In this document: positions 47,016 to 58,600 of the stretch, in pieces | Position numbering within the stretch: position 1 is the first letter of the stretch | How the letters are laid out: each line of letters starts with the position of its first letter | Assembly (NCBI GenBank): GCA_947683425.1 | Contig: CANTUQ010000076.1 | Location: 62,001 to 126,000 of the forward strand | DNA length: 64,000 bases | Direction of reading: 5' to 3' | DNA from: Excoecaria cochinchinensis | Taxonomy: Eukaryota; Streptophyta; Magnoliopsida; Malpighiales; Euphorbiaceae | Notes under the pieces: model-generated | The model's input: only the letters and a program-made list of their open reading frames with translations | The model's database searches: none | Told to the model about the DNA's origin: nothing | Position numbers and translations under genes: made by a program

Positions 47016-49605
47016 TGTAACACCCCCGCCGCCGCCCCCGTTGGAAGGGCACCGGCGGGCGCGCTACAACACGACACTCACTCACGACGCGACTAAGCAT
47101 ACAGCGGAAGCATTCAAAAATCATAATAAAATCTTAGAAAATATAAAAGGAAACATACTTCATTACATAAATAATCAAAATGCGAGTTATATACAAAGGC
47201 CCCAAAAGATAACATTTTTAAAAAAAAAACCTTTACAAAAAGAGTTACAGGAGGAAACAAAAATAAACTAAAAACTCGACTCCAATGTGGCCTGCCTGCA
47301 GATGCACGACTCGAGCATTCCCAAAATCCTTCATGCCTCCTGCACGGGATAAAAGCCCGTGCTAAGCGATAACGCTTAGTGGGGAGAAACAAACATAACC
47401 GAACACTATGCAAGGAAACATGCACTAATATACATAAATCATTATGCATCAGAGTACAGAGATATTACGATATAATCAGGATAATATAACGCAATGCACT
47501 AAACCATTACACCATTCAGAGTCACACAATAATCAGAACACTTCACTGTATCAAAACCAGACAGTTCACACAATAGCCTGACATCAATGGTTGAGGATAC
47601 GGGAACACGGCACGGGAGACCGAAGCCTCAAAAACACTTTAATACCCGAAGGTAGCGCAAGAGACCGGAGTCTCAAAACATTTTATCACTACACGATTGA
47701 TGACCATCTCGGAGGTCGACCGCTTCGCCCAAACGGGGCGGACAGAACAGCTGAACACTAACCCTTCTTAAGCATGCTTAATTATCCTATACCTTGACAC
47801 TTCAGGCTCGACAACACAATAATTCACCAGACAATACACAACAAAAACAATATTCAAATTAAGACTCTAATATAAAATAAATCCATAACAAGGACACTAG
47901 CACATTAATATCACGAATCCAAAAGCACACACATATTCCATGCAATAGTGAGAAACCGTGCAAAGTGAAACAAAAGAAGCACATTCAGAAAACAAGGCAA
48001 GCAGGAAGGGCCTCTGTCACGATCGCGACAAATATCGCGCTCGCGACAGAGCACGGGGTACTTCCTCGCGAGGTCGCGCCAAGGGCCTCCTCGCGAAGAA
48101 GCACTCGCGGCAGAATTTCACGGAGCCGAGCTCTGTCGCGCTCGCGACAAGCGTCGCGATCGCGACAGTGACCAGTTCCTTCCCGCTCGCGTGCACGCTC
48201 GGCAGCACGCCCGCGCGGAGGTTTCCGCGACCAAGCTCTCTGTCACGCTCGCGACAAGCGTCGCGATCGCGACAGAGGGCTGTACAAGAACAAGGGGCCA
48301 AATCCGCCTTCTGTCGCGATTGCGGCACTTGTCGCGATCGCGACAGAACCCAGATTTGCCCAATTCTGCACTTTTTCCTACTCTTTTCACACGCAACTCT
48401 TCATACATGAACACAACATATTCAAAACACTTACCTCTCGCCTTCAGCACATCACCTCATCATTCACAAGTCACATAAACACATTTACACTATAAACAAC
48501 TATAATTTCCACAAGAACACACTCACAATCAAACTCAAATACCCTAACAGGGCATACTCAATTCTGAAAACGCATAACATCATCACTATATCACTTGCAC
48601 TTCACTATAAGTCACTACACAATTTATACATGCATTCATAAAATACTCAAGATTACACATTACATGCAAACACTAGCTAGAGTTGATCCCAGGAGGAAAA
48701 AAAAATAGGGGAGAAACCACAATCTAAAACACAGCTCATAACACTTGCATGTACCCAAAACACATTCAAAAACATAGCTCCCATACATCATCAAATAAAC
48801 TCCCAAACCTGGAAATCGCAGCTTCAAACCGAGCTCCTCACGAGTCCACTTTATCCTTGCCCTTGCTCTTCCTTCTCTCTTCCGATTTTTGCACAAAAAC
48901 CCAGCCACAATACACTCAAATCAGACCCAAACACACAATCAAAATCAGAAATCAAAGAGCAAGAAACCCCTAACCGAACTCAACCACTTACCTTCCACAA
49001 ACCCAGCTCAAACCTTCCAAAATCCCACTCAAAAATACAAAGAAGCACAAGAGAAAAGGGGTGAGAGCAGTAAAATGGAAGAAGGAAAGAGAGAGGGGAC
49101 GGAAATAGAAGAAGAAAGGGAAGAAATGAGATAGCTTCCACGGGAAGCTTAACCCAAAAGCTGCCCCTCCCTTCCTCTCTCCTCCTTTTCATTAAATGCT
49201 CACCAACCCTTGCCACTTGTCACCATCTTAGAGAATCAATCAATCCATCTTAACTCATCCACTTATGGCACCATACACTAACCATACCAAAGCCTTACTC
49301 ACACAAATACCTTCCAATGCACCAAACACTCACTCACACCATAATTTATCTTATAACTCCACTTACCTCCAAGGCACCATGCACCTCAAACCACACAATA
49401 AAAACCTTAAGTCCATAACACCCTACAACTATACACTATAAACACACACTAATATTCCCTTCACTTCCCTTAACACTTAATTAATTAATTCCTTTAACAC
49501 TAAATTCTTAAATATCCAAAATTCTTCTTACCCAAATTACGAAAATACACTCACTTATCCGACTTAAAACACAGATTCCGACCAGGCCCTATTTGGGTTG
49601 TTACA
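47016..49605 (-). repeat. 3' LTR of the gag-only element, 2590 bp
   Basis: TGTAACACCCCCGCCG ... TTGGGTTGTTACA. Double hairpin: CACGGG...CCCGTG then CTAAGCG-ATAA-CGCTTAG (47362-47379). Palindrome cluster 48013-48348. Minus-strand splice donor GGAAG|GTAAGTGG at 48991/48990, preceded in transcript direction by a CT-rich first-exon-like region. Confidence 0.95.
48013..48348. repeat. Four 40-bp CpG-rich double palindromes
   Basis: Units at about 48013, 48131, 48238 and 48309, each of the form CTGTCGCGCTCGCGACA + AGCG + TCGCGATCGCGACAG. TCGCGATCGCGA is a perfect palindrome. Between units lie further TCGCGAGG and CTCGCGAAG blocks. The arginine- and serine-rich open frames here come only from the repeat. 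The equivalent copy is 52012-52347. Confidence 0.95.
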
Positions 49606-49702
49606 AATCACTCCCCCTTAAGAAATTTCGTCCTCGAAATTTCCCCGCTAATGACTTAAATCCAAACAACCCAAACACAAACCGAAACTTAACTGAAAAC
49701 TA

Positions 49703-50896
49703 CTAACATAACTTACCAGAAGGTCCCGCTCGATCTGCTATATCCCCTAGTTGCATCGCATAAACTCTTGGACGCGAAGGCACTTCTCCTGCAGATGGCT
49801 TCTGCACTGACTCTGACGGCGCTTGCGAAGGGCGTCCACTACCTCTTCCACTCTGATTCCCTCTCACTCTCTGACCACTGGCTCGACCCTCTGTTCTACC
49901 CTGAAGCTCTCTTCGATCCGGACAATTCGCCACCATGTGCTCTTGACTACCACATCTGAAACACGCTCCAGAGATCCTTCTACACTCGCCCCAGTGGCGC
50001 TTATAACAATGCTCACACTCAGGAATCACACTTCCCTTGCTAGAGGGTGGCGCTACACTCTCGACTTCCGAACGAACCGGAATCGAACTCTTCCCACTTT
50101 GGCCACTCGGAACTCCTCTCGACTTCTTGCCACTTCCAAACCCATCACTCGGTGCTCTCCTCTTGCTCTCGATCCTATGCTTGATCACCTCAGACTCTTC
50201 TAACTTCATCGCTGTTGCCACAAGCTGATAATACCCCACGGGTTGCAAAACTGAAAATGCCGACAACTGACCTCTATACACCTCCCGAAGTCCCTCTAGG
50301 AAATGCCGACTTCTGAACTCATCCGTCAACAAAGTCTCAGGCACATACTTACTCAACCGACTGAATTCCTTATCATACTCGCTCACTGTCATACCTCGCT
50401 GCCTCAGACTGATAAACTCTCTCCACTTAGCCTCTTGATATGCCTTCGTCACATACTTCTGCTCAAATTCTTGCTGGAAGAAATCCCAAGTCAACTCGGC
50501 TGGTCGCTGAGGATTTCGCATCACTAATTCCCACCAATCGTACGCTGGCCCTTGAAGCAACGACACTGCACAAAGCACCCTCTGTTCTGCAGGACATCTT
50601 ATCTCTTGCAAAATCCGACTTACTCTCTTAAGCCAAAACTCGGCCACATCAGATTGGTCCAAAGCAGTTCCATGGAAATCCTCGGCTCCTCTCTTTCTTA
50701 GCAACTCAGTCGGAGCCTTAGGAGCAGACAGCCTCTCTACCAACTGAAGCAAACCTTGCAATAAAACCGGATTCTCTTGACCAAAACCCACACCAGGAAT
50801 CTCCTCTCGCTGACACTGCGGAGTAGGCTGCTCACCTCTCACTACACTTGCACTACCAACCGTCTCACCCACATGCTCACTTGGATCAGACTCCAT
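49703..50896 (-). CDS. Gag protein of the gag-only element, 397 residues, intact
   Basis: Capsid and nucleocapsid protein of the virus-like particle. The acidic start (MESDPSEHVGETV) is followed by a spacer, then the Retrotrans_gag core at about residues 75-215, with LDQSDVAEFWLKRVSRIL, QGPAYDWWELVMRNPQRPAE, WDFFQQEFEQKYVTKAYQEA and TLLTDEFRSRHFLEGL. A basic linker follows, then two zinc motifs: CEHCYKRHWGEC (degenerate, C-x2-C-x3-H type) and a proper CCHC, CFRCGSQEHMVANC. The tail is Arg/Gly/Gln-rich. TAG sits directly before the ATG and could be a splice acceptor (GTGTAGTGTTTAG|ATG). It is the only complete retroelement protein in the window apart from the copia gag at 1706-2599. Confidence 0.95.
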   Translation of the reverse strand: MESDPSEHVGETVGSASVVRGEQPTPQCQREEIPGVGFGQENPVLLQGLLQLVERLSAPKAPTELLRKRGAEDFHGTALDQSDVAEFWLKRVSRILQEIRCPAEQRVLCAVSLLQGPAYDWWELVMRNPQRPAELTWDFFQQEFEQKYVTKAYQEAKWREFISLRQRGMTVSEYDKEFSRLSKYVPETLLTDEFRSRHFLEGLREVYRGQLSAFSVLQPVGYYQLVATAMKLEESEVIKHRIESKRRAPSDGFGSGKKSRGVPSGQSGKSSIPVRSEVESVAPPSSKGSVIPECEHCYKRHWGECRRISGACFRCGSQEHMVANCPDRRELQGRTEGRASGQRVRGNQSGRGSGRPSQAPSESVQKPSAGEVPSRPRVYAMQLGDIADRAGPSGKLC

Positions 50897-51008
50897 CTAA
50901 ACACTACACAAGACAAGACACATCTGCATTAGGCCACGCTACAAAACCGACTCACATGCAAAGATGCAACACATAACAAACAGAGGCAACCAGAACCGCC
51001 TAACCGGT

Positions 51009-51020
51009 GCTATGATACCA
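51009..51020 (-). other. Primer-binding site of the gag-only element
   Basis: TGGTATCATAGC on the minus strand, one mismatch to the tRNA-Met site, six bases from the 5' LTR. Confidence 0.85.
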
Positions 51021-51026
51021 CTAAAT

Positions 51027-53604
51027 TGTAACACCCCCGCCGCCGCCCCCGTTGGAAGGGCACCGGCGGGCGCGCTACAACACGACACTCACTCACGACG
51101 TGACTAAGCATACAACGGAAGCATTCAAAAATCATAATAAAATCTTAGAAAATATAAAAGGAAACATACTTCATTACATAAATAATCAAAATGCGAGTTA
51201 TATACAAAGGCCCCAAAAGATAACATTTAAAAAAAAAAAACCTTTACAAAAAGAGTTACAGGAGGAAACAAAAATAAACTAAAAACTCGACTCCAATGTG
51301 GCCTGCCTGCAGATGCACGACTCGAGCATTCCCAAAATCCTTCACGCCTCCTGCACGGGATAAAAGCCCGTGCTAAGCGATAACGCTTAGTGGGGAGAAA
51401 CAAACATAACCGAACACTATGCAAGGAAACATGCACTAATATACATAAATCATTATGCATCAGAGTACAGAGATATTACGATATAATCAGGATAATATAA
51501 CGCAATGCACTAAACCATTACACCATTCAGAGTCACACAATAATCAGAACACTTCACTGTATCAAAACCAGACAGTTCACACAATAGCCTGATATCAATG
51601 GTTGAGGATACGGGAACACGGCACGAGAGACCGAAGCCTCAAAAACACTTTAATACCCGAAGGTAGCGCAAGAGACCGGAGTCATCACTACACGATTGAT
51701 GACCATCTCGGAGGTCGACCGCTTCGCCCAAACGGGGCGGACAAAACAGCTGAACACTAACCCTTCTTAAGCATGCTTAATTATCCTATACCTTGACACT
51801 TCAGGCTCGACAACACAATAATTCACCAGACAATACACAACAAAAACAATATTCAAATTAAGACTCTAATATAAAATAAATCCATAACAAGGACACTAGC
51901 ACATTAATATCACGAATCCAAAAGCACACACATATTCCATGCAATAGTGAGAAACCGTGCAAAGTGAAACAAAAGAAGCACATTCAGAAAACAAGGCAAG
52001 CAGGAAGGGCCTCTGTCGCGATCGCAACAAATGTCGCGCTCGCGACAGAGCACGAGGTACTTCCTCGCGAGGTCGCGCCAAGGGCCTCCTCGCGACGAAG
52101 CACTCGCGGCAGAATTTCACGGAGCCGAGCTCTGTCGCGCTCGCGACAAGCGTCGCGATCGCGACAGTGACCAGTTCCTTCCCCCTCGCGCGCACGCTCG
52201 GCAGCACGCCCGCGCGGAGGTTTCCGCGACCAAGCTCTCTGTCGCGCTCGCGACAAGCGTCGCAATCGCGACAGAGGGCTCTACAAGAACAAGGGGCCAA
52301 ATCCGCCTTCTGTCGCGATCGCGGCACTTGTCGTAATCGCGACAGAACCCAGATTTGCCCAATTCTGCACTTTTTCCTACTCTTTTCACACGCAACTCTT
52401 CATACATGAACACAACATATTCAAAACACTTACCTCTCGCCTTCAGCACATCACCTCATCATTCACAAGCCACATAAACACATTTACACTATAAACAACT
52501 ATAATTTCCACAAGAACACACTCACAATCAAACTCAAATACCCTAACAGGGCATACTCAATTCTGAAAACGCATAACATCATCACTATATCACTTGCACT
52601 TCACTATAAGTCACTACACAATTTAAACATGCATTCATAAAATACTCAAGATTACACATTACATGCAAACACTAGCTAGAGTTGATCCCAGGAGGAAAAA
52701 AAAATAGGGGAGAAACCACAATCTAAAACACAGCTCATAACACTTGCATGTACCCAAAACACATTCAAAAACACAGCTCCCATACATCATCAAATAAACT
52801 CCCAAACCTGGAAATCGCAGCTTCAAACCGAGCTCCTCACGAGTCCACTTTATCCTTGCCCTTGCTCTTCCTTCTCTCTTCCGATTCTTGCACAAAAACC
52901 CAGCCACAATACACTCAAATCAGACCCAAACACACAATCAAAATCAGAAATCAAAGAGCAAGAAACCCCTAACCGAACTCAACCACTTACCTTCCACAAA
53001 CCCAGCTCAAACCTTCCAAAATCCCACTCAAAAATACAAAGAAGCACAAGAGAAAAGGGGTGAGAGCAGTAAAATGGAAGAAGGAAAGAGAGAGGGGACG
53101 GAAATAGAAGAAGAAAGGGAAGAAATGAGATAGCTTCCACGGGAAGCTTAACCCAAAAGCTGCCCCTCCCTTCCTCTCTCCTCCTTTTCATTAAATGCTC
53201 ACCAACCCTTGCCACTTGTCACCATCTTATAGAATCAATCAATCCATCTTAACTCATCCACTTATGGCACCATACACTAACCATACCAAAGCCTTACTCA
53301 CACAAATACCTTCCAATGCACCAAACACTCACTCACACCATAATTTATCTTATAACTCCACTTACCTCCAAGGCACCATGCACCTCAAACCACACAATAA
53401 AAACCTTAAGTCCATAACACCCTACAACTATACACTATAAACACACACTAATATTCCCTTCACTTCCCTTAACACTTAATTAATTAATTCCTTTAACACT
53501 AAATTCTTAAATATCCAAAATTCTTCTTACCCAAATTACGAAAATACACTCACTTATCCGACTTAAAACACAGATTCCGACCAGGCCCTATTTGGGTTGT
53601 TACA
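51027..53604 (-). repeat. 5' LTR of the gag-only element, 2578 bp
   Basis: Same as the other LTR but lacks 12 bases near 51680 (CTCAAAACATTT region). Hairpin 51373-51390; palindromes 52012-52347; splice donor 52990/52989 on the minus strand. About half of the LTR differences fall in the palindrome cluster and are mostly C/T or G/A. Confidence 0.95.
52012..52347. repeat. CpG-rich palindrome cluster, 5' LTR copy
   Basis: Same four double-palindrome units as 48013-48348. Several CG sites have changed to TG or CA in one copy or the other (for example TCGTAATCGCGA here against TCGCGATCGCGA there). Confidence 0.95.
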
Positions 53605-53611
53605 TGAGTGA

Positions 53612-54450
53612 TTGTCATCCTTTTGGGTTGCACCGAGTCTTTTCAAGACTTCCGAAGCGGGGGTACCATCCTCAAATGGCGAGGCACTGAGTTTGCTCCA
53701 AACTTACAAAGTGCCGTGGTTGTTCTCCCGAACTGCACCGAGTCTGCTCCAGACTTACAAAGTGCAGGTGCCATCCACAAATGGCGATGCACTGAGTTCC
53801 CTCTGGACTTACAAAACGCAGGAAATGTCCTCCTGGACTACACCGAATCTGCTCTAGACTTACAAAGTGTGAGGACCAACCCCAAATGGTGATGCACTGA
53901 GTCTGCTCCAGACTTACAAAACGCGAGGTTGTTCTTCTGAACTACATCGAGTCTGCTCCAGACTTACAAAGTGCAAGGGCTATCCTCAGATGGTGATACG
54001 CCGAGTCTGCTCCGGACTTACAAAATGGGGGAAATGTCCTCCTGGACTGCACCGAGTCTGCTCCAGACTAACAAAGTGCGGAGGCCCACCTTGGATGGTG
54101 ATGCACCGAGTTTGCTTCGTACTTACAAAATCTGAACTGCACCGAGTCTGCTCCAGACTTACAAAGTGCAAGGACCATCCTCAGATGGTGATGCGCCGAG
54201 TCTGCTCCAGACTTACAAAATGCAGGAAGTGATCTCTTGAGCTACATTGAGTCTGCTCCAGACTTACAAAGTGCAAGGACCATCCTCAGATGGTGATGCG
54301 CTAAGTCTGTTCCAGACTTACAAAATACAGGAAGTGCTCTTTTGAGCTGCACCGAGTCTGCTCCAGACTTACAAAGTGCGGGGTCCATACTTGGATAGTG
54401 ATGCGCCGAGTCTGCTCTAGACTTACAAAATGCAGGAAGTTCTCTTCTAA
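53612..54450. repeat. Tandem array with 53-bp unit (106-bp dimers)
   Basis: About 16 units around the motif GAGTCTGCTCCAGACTTACA, at 53-bp spacing. Units alternate in what follows: ACAAAGTGC (type A) and ACAAAATGCAGG (type B), so the true period is about 106 bp. GTCTGCTCCAGAC is itself partly palindromic (GTCTG...CAGAC). One unit near 54102-54138 is shortened. Confidence 0.92.
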
Positions 54451-54465
54451 GCTGAGTTGATGAAG

Positions 54466-54740
54466 AGATGCCTCTTAAGAGGACTTTGGATGATTTACCT
54501 CTTAAGAGGACTTGGAAACTTACCTCTTAAGAGGACTTTGGAAATTTGCCTCCTCAAAGGACTTTGCGAGTTGCCTCTTAAGAGGTCTTTGAGATTTTCC
54601 TCTTAAGAGGACTTGGAGATTTGCCTCTTAAGAGGTCTTTGAGATTTGCCTCTTAAGATGACTTGGCGATTTGCCTCTTAAGAGGTCTTTGAGATTTGCC
54701 TCTTAAGAGGACTTTGAGATTTGCCTCTTAAGAGGACTTA
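54466..54740. repeat. Tandem array with 25-bp unit centred on CTCTTAAGAG
   Basis: Eleven units of roughly 25 bp: CCTCTTAAGAGGACTTTGAGATTTG and close variants, each carrying the 12-bp palindrome CCTCTTAAGAGG. Variants are CCTCCTCAAAGG (fourth unit) and CCTCTTAAGATG (eighth). It lies straight after the 53-bp array in the 3' region of Tat 2. Confidence 0.92.
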
Positions 54741-55984
54741 GTGATTTGACGGCGTAGACTCTATCTTGACCTAGTTGTCCTGTATGGGTGAGTGCTAATG
54801 TTAAGTTGAAGCTGTCTTTGACCAGTTTTTTGCACGTATGGCCTTCAATTTGACTTTTCCTACAACCCTGTGTGCACAAGAATATATACAATAGATTGCA
54901 CATATATGTGTAAGAAGTGATATGCAGATGTGTGCAAGAGAATTATATGAAATGCATGTAAAAATGGATGGACCATGTCCTAGGTGGTTAAGGGTCCGTT
55001 GAGAATATAGCTTGGTTGCCCGATCATGCATCCAAAGATCAAGAAAAATGTCATCTTGGCTTAGGGACTCTGACCCATAATCTTTTCAGAGAGAACCATC
55101 AGGTATGAATCTTTGCCCCCTGGTCAATGATCATACGCCTTTTGTTATGAGCTGTACAACATCTTGCCCCTAGGGGTCTGACTCATGTCCTTAATTATAC
55201 ATTATATGTCTGAAGGGAAATCATCTGAAGTAATGCCGCCTTATCTCTCTAGGCATCAGAAGTGATTGTTTTAAAGGTAGTGCGTCCCTTGTGGATTTTC
55301 ACACTATCTTTTCTTTGTGAGAAATGCGTCACCTTGGGGATTTTCACATAACCCTATGCCTAACTTTTGCCTGGAATGGACCCGACCCAATCCAGCGGCT
55401 TTTATTCACTTTATTTTTTATGTAGGGTAGACTACCTGTTTCTAGGTTTTCACCCTACCCTTTGGCCTAACTTTTGCTTAGAGAGCCAATTACGGTTTTC
55501 ATCTCTAACGGCCTTTTTTGTTTTTGTTTTTTTTTGAAGAGACTAAAATAGCTCCAAGTCGATAATGGGGTGACTCTACTAAAGCGTCAGGATGGCAGTA
55601 GTAATAGAGGCCATATATAGTTAATTGCGCATATACGAAGAAGAAGCAATGCGCTACTTTTATGTTATAACTTAAACCATTTTCAGTATGCAAGACAAAG
55701 TGTTATGCTTATATTTACATATTATTGCACAAATGCATATGTTCCAGTCTTATTTCATCACACATGATCATCGTTTGGCATTAATCTCAAAAATACAAGA
55801 CCCTATCTAATATCGATATGGATATCAATCAGCCCTCTCGGGTTTTCATGATTGAACATTTTCTCTTTGCCCCTAATTTTTTCCCAAGATGCCTTTTTTC
55901 TTGTTTTTGCCTTGACGGGGCGCCCAACTTTAGAAAGGCTGCCTTTTTTCGATTTTTGACCCGCGGGGCTTTTATTATCTTCTT
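54741..55984 (-). other. Tat 2 3' untranslated region
   Basis: The part 55690-55984 matches 18855-19150 of Tat 1. The rest is unassigned. An open frame at 56108-55803 crosses the pol stop in another phase and is not a gene. Confidence 0.65.
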
Positions 55985-57353
55985 TTGATTTTTGGTATTT
56001 AGCCATGGAACCTCTCGAGTCTGTCGATGCTGACTGGTTCTTCGAACTCGTTCCCATCACTGTCCGTCGGAATCGCTGTTCCCTCGGGCAACAACTTCTC
56101 AAGAACAAATGGGCCTTCCCATGTTGGCCTGAATTTACCTCTTACGCCTAGAACACTCGAACTCATTTGCTTAAGGATTAAATCTCCCTCTTTTAGCGGG
56201 TGATTTCTGAATTTCCTCCCGAATGATCGAGTAAGTCTTCTTTGATAGATGGCTATGATAATAAGCCCGCAACTTGTCCTTGTTTAACATGTTCAACTGT
56301 TACAACTGTTGTTGTGCCCAGTCGGCTTTTGGAATCTGCGCTTCCATGACTACCCTTAAAGATTTGAGCTCTTCCTCAACCCGCAGTACCGCTTCCACAC
56401 CCATAAACCAGGAATAAGGCATGGCTCCTGTAGAGGTTCTGACGGTGGTTTTTTGGCCTCAAAGTGCAAAAGGGCATTTCTCTGCCCAATCCTTGTAGTT
56501 TTGAACCATTTTGGCCAAGATCTTCTTGACATTCTTGTTAGCAGTTCCCATTGCCTCATTGGCTTGATGGTGATATGGAGAGGACTTGTGATGCTTAATA
56601 CCATACCCATTGCCTCATTGGCTTGAGGGTGATATGGAGAGGACTTGTGATGCCTAATACCATACTTCTGATGCCGCTTCCTAGTTTTAGCCATAAACTG
56701 CACTGCATTATCAGACACAACATGATGCGGAAGACCTTATCAAATTCTTCTCAATGAACTCGGCCATATCCACATATCAATTCTTTTCCTCCCCTTTTCC
56801 TTTCTTTTTTTGTCTTTCATTTTTTTTGTTTATTTTTTGTGGACAAGTTTCGTTAAAATGTTGATAGTTTACACATACACATGCTTCCCTTCTTAACTGT
56901 TGGGGGTGACGTTGACCAATCAAGCCGGGTGGTGAGCTTCGATAACAAATTTGGCCTCGTTTCTGCTTGTAGATCTCTTCTTTTAATCTTCTCTTCCCAT
57001 TCTGGCCTGAGTCTTCTGAATTTCTGCTTGATTGGTTCATGATTAGGATATGTTAGCATAGCATGTTCAGCGACTTCACGATCATCTCCTGGCATGTCTT
57101 TATAGGTCCAGGCAAAGACTTTTTTATACTTGTTCTTTTCTCAAGTTTATCTCACCTCAGGAATGATATCAGATGCCGATACGATCTCGAGATTAAATGA
57201 GGCAGTATTCATTAAGTTAATATCAAATGACTTGTGGTTGTGATCATTCATAATGAAATCATGAGAACATAAACAAAAAGTCATTAATATAATTAACATA
57301 AACAATATTGCATACATCAAGATTGAAAAAGAGTTCAAATATAAAAAGCACAT
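55985..57353 (-). pseudogene. Tat 2 pol remnant with RT and RNase H deleted
   Basis: Linker to RT (MNDHNHKSFDINLMNTASFN, about 57270), RT lead (MPGDDREVAEHAMLTYPNHE and QKFRRLRPEWEEKIKRRDL, 57095 onwards), then a jump straight to integrase (SDNAVQFMAKT, HHKSSPYHPQANEAMG at 56718 on). All of the RT core and both RNase H domains are missing here. A 59-base tandem duplication (56547-56605 and 56606-56664) disrupts the integrase. The C-terminus GPFVLEKLLPEGTAI ... DRLERFHG ends in TAA at about 56002. Confidence 0.85.
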
Positions 57354-57360
57354 CTACTAA

Positions 57361-58600
57361 AAGGTTTGCTTTCCTACTTTTTGCGGCAATCTGGATCAAT
57401 AATCTGCTTGCTATCAATGAGGTCCTGAATATGGTTCTTTAGAGTTTCACATTCATCAGTGTCATGCCCTGTATGCTGATGGTAGGCACAATATAGATCT
57501 GCTCGATGATTGGGATGCCCCTGACTTTTGGCGGGCTTAGCAGGCATTGGATGTAGCTTACCTTATTTTATCAACCTTTTAAGCACCCAAGACAATGGCT
57601 TACCTAGGTTGGAGAAATGCCTTTGGTTTGCTTCAGTAGCCGCTACCTCAACTGTGTTTTTTGTTTGATTTCCACTGCCGGGCCCTGCTGACTTTCCTGC
57701 CCCCTGATTGCCATAATTTCTTCAGGTATAATTGTCATTGCTAGCCTTCCATGCCAGGTATTCTCCTTCAACTTTTATGGCTATGTCTTTTAGGGGCTTC
57801 CAATCCTTTAGCCCATTCATCTTTAACCAATCTTTCAGATATGGGCTGGCATTCTTGATAAATAGCCTGATTTGGTCTGAAGTGTTCGGCTTCCTCTTCA
57901 TCTCCTTTACCCGATTCCTCTATTGGGTCAGGTATTCATGGAATGACTCCCCTGATTTTTGCAGTAGCAGCTCTAGATCTTTCAAAGTTACCTCCATCCT
58001 CATGCTGCAGTCGTACTGCCTGAGGAACTCCTCTGTGAATAGATCCTAGTCCTCTTTAGTCCTTCTTTCGAGTCCATGATACCAGTCCATCGCGGGACCT
58101 GTCAAGCTAAAGCAAAAATATTCTATCTTTTGCCTTTTTGTCAGCGTAATTCCCTTCATTACAAATGAGTACTGCATAATATTTCTAGGGAATTAAATCT
58201 TCACCATCTAATTCCCGATCTTTTGGGTTCATGCCTCTTCCCACTGTCAGCATGCAAGTCATAGATATGAACCTCTCCTCCATTTTTCTCCATATTACCT
58301 CCTCCAGCCTGGGCAACTTCCCCTTTATTACTACTGACTCCTCTTGCTCTTCCTCCAAGTAACTTTCAGGCCTAGGAGCTTCTCTGCGCTCTACAGGTGC
58401 TGGCGCTCTAGGCTCAACTGTAGGTGGGTCAACTGTTGCAGGGGGATCCTTTCTAGCAAGCCCTTGTTCATCTTGCCCCCAGTCAGAGCAGCAGGTTGTT
58501 GCCCAGCAAGTGGGGCCAGGGTGACAGCAAGATTTCCCATCGTTATCTTCATTATGTCCTCAAATTCTTCCATTCTCCTACCCACCTCCTCAGTAATCAT
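57361..58600 (-). pseudogene. Tat 2 gag, broken
   Basis: Starts MITEEVGRRMEEFEDIMKIT (58600), matching Tat 1 gag without its missing base. The Cys/His motif YCAYHQHTGHDTDEC lies near 57490. Several frame changes lie in between. Confidence 0.82.

Larger units (their letters stand above)
47016..53604 (-). mobile_element. Complete gag-only LTR retrotransposon, recent
   Basis: LTRs 47016-49605 and 51027-53604 surround a 1.4-kb interior with only gag. I count about 26 substitutions and one 12-base gap between the LTRs, close to 1%. With a commonly used plant LTR rate (1.3e-8 per site per year) that is a few hundred thousand years. Gag is intact. The expected 5-bp target duplication is not seen: GGAGC on the left, TGAGT on the right (three of five match). 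The enzymes must come from an autonomous relative. Confidence 0.95.

Noticed and set aside
47958..48410. Arg/Ser/Asp-rich open frames on both strands (also 51957-52409)
   Set aside because: They are produced by the TCGCGATCGCGA palindrome repeats, which lack stops in several frames on both strands; no start context and no homology.
49823..50527. Plus-strand frames opposite gag
   Set aside because: Mirror frames of the real gag gene on the minus strand.
53986..54232. Repetitive frames on both strands in the 53-bp array
   Set aside because: Tandem-repeat artefacts with no start context or domain.
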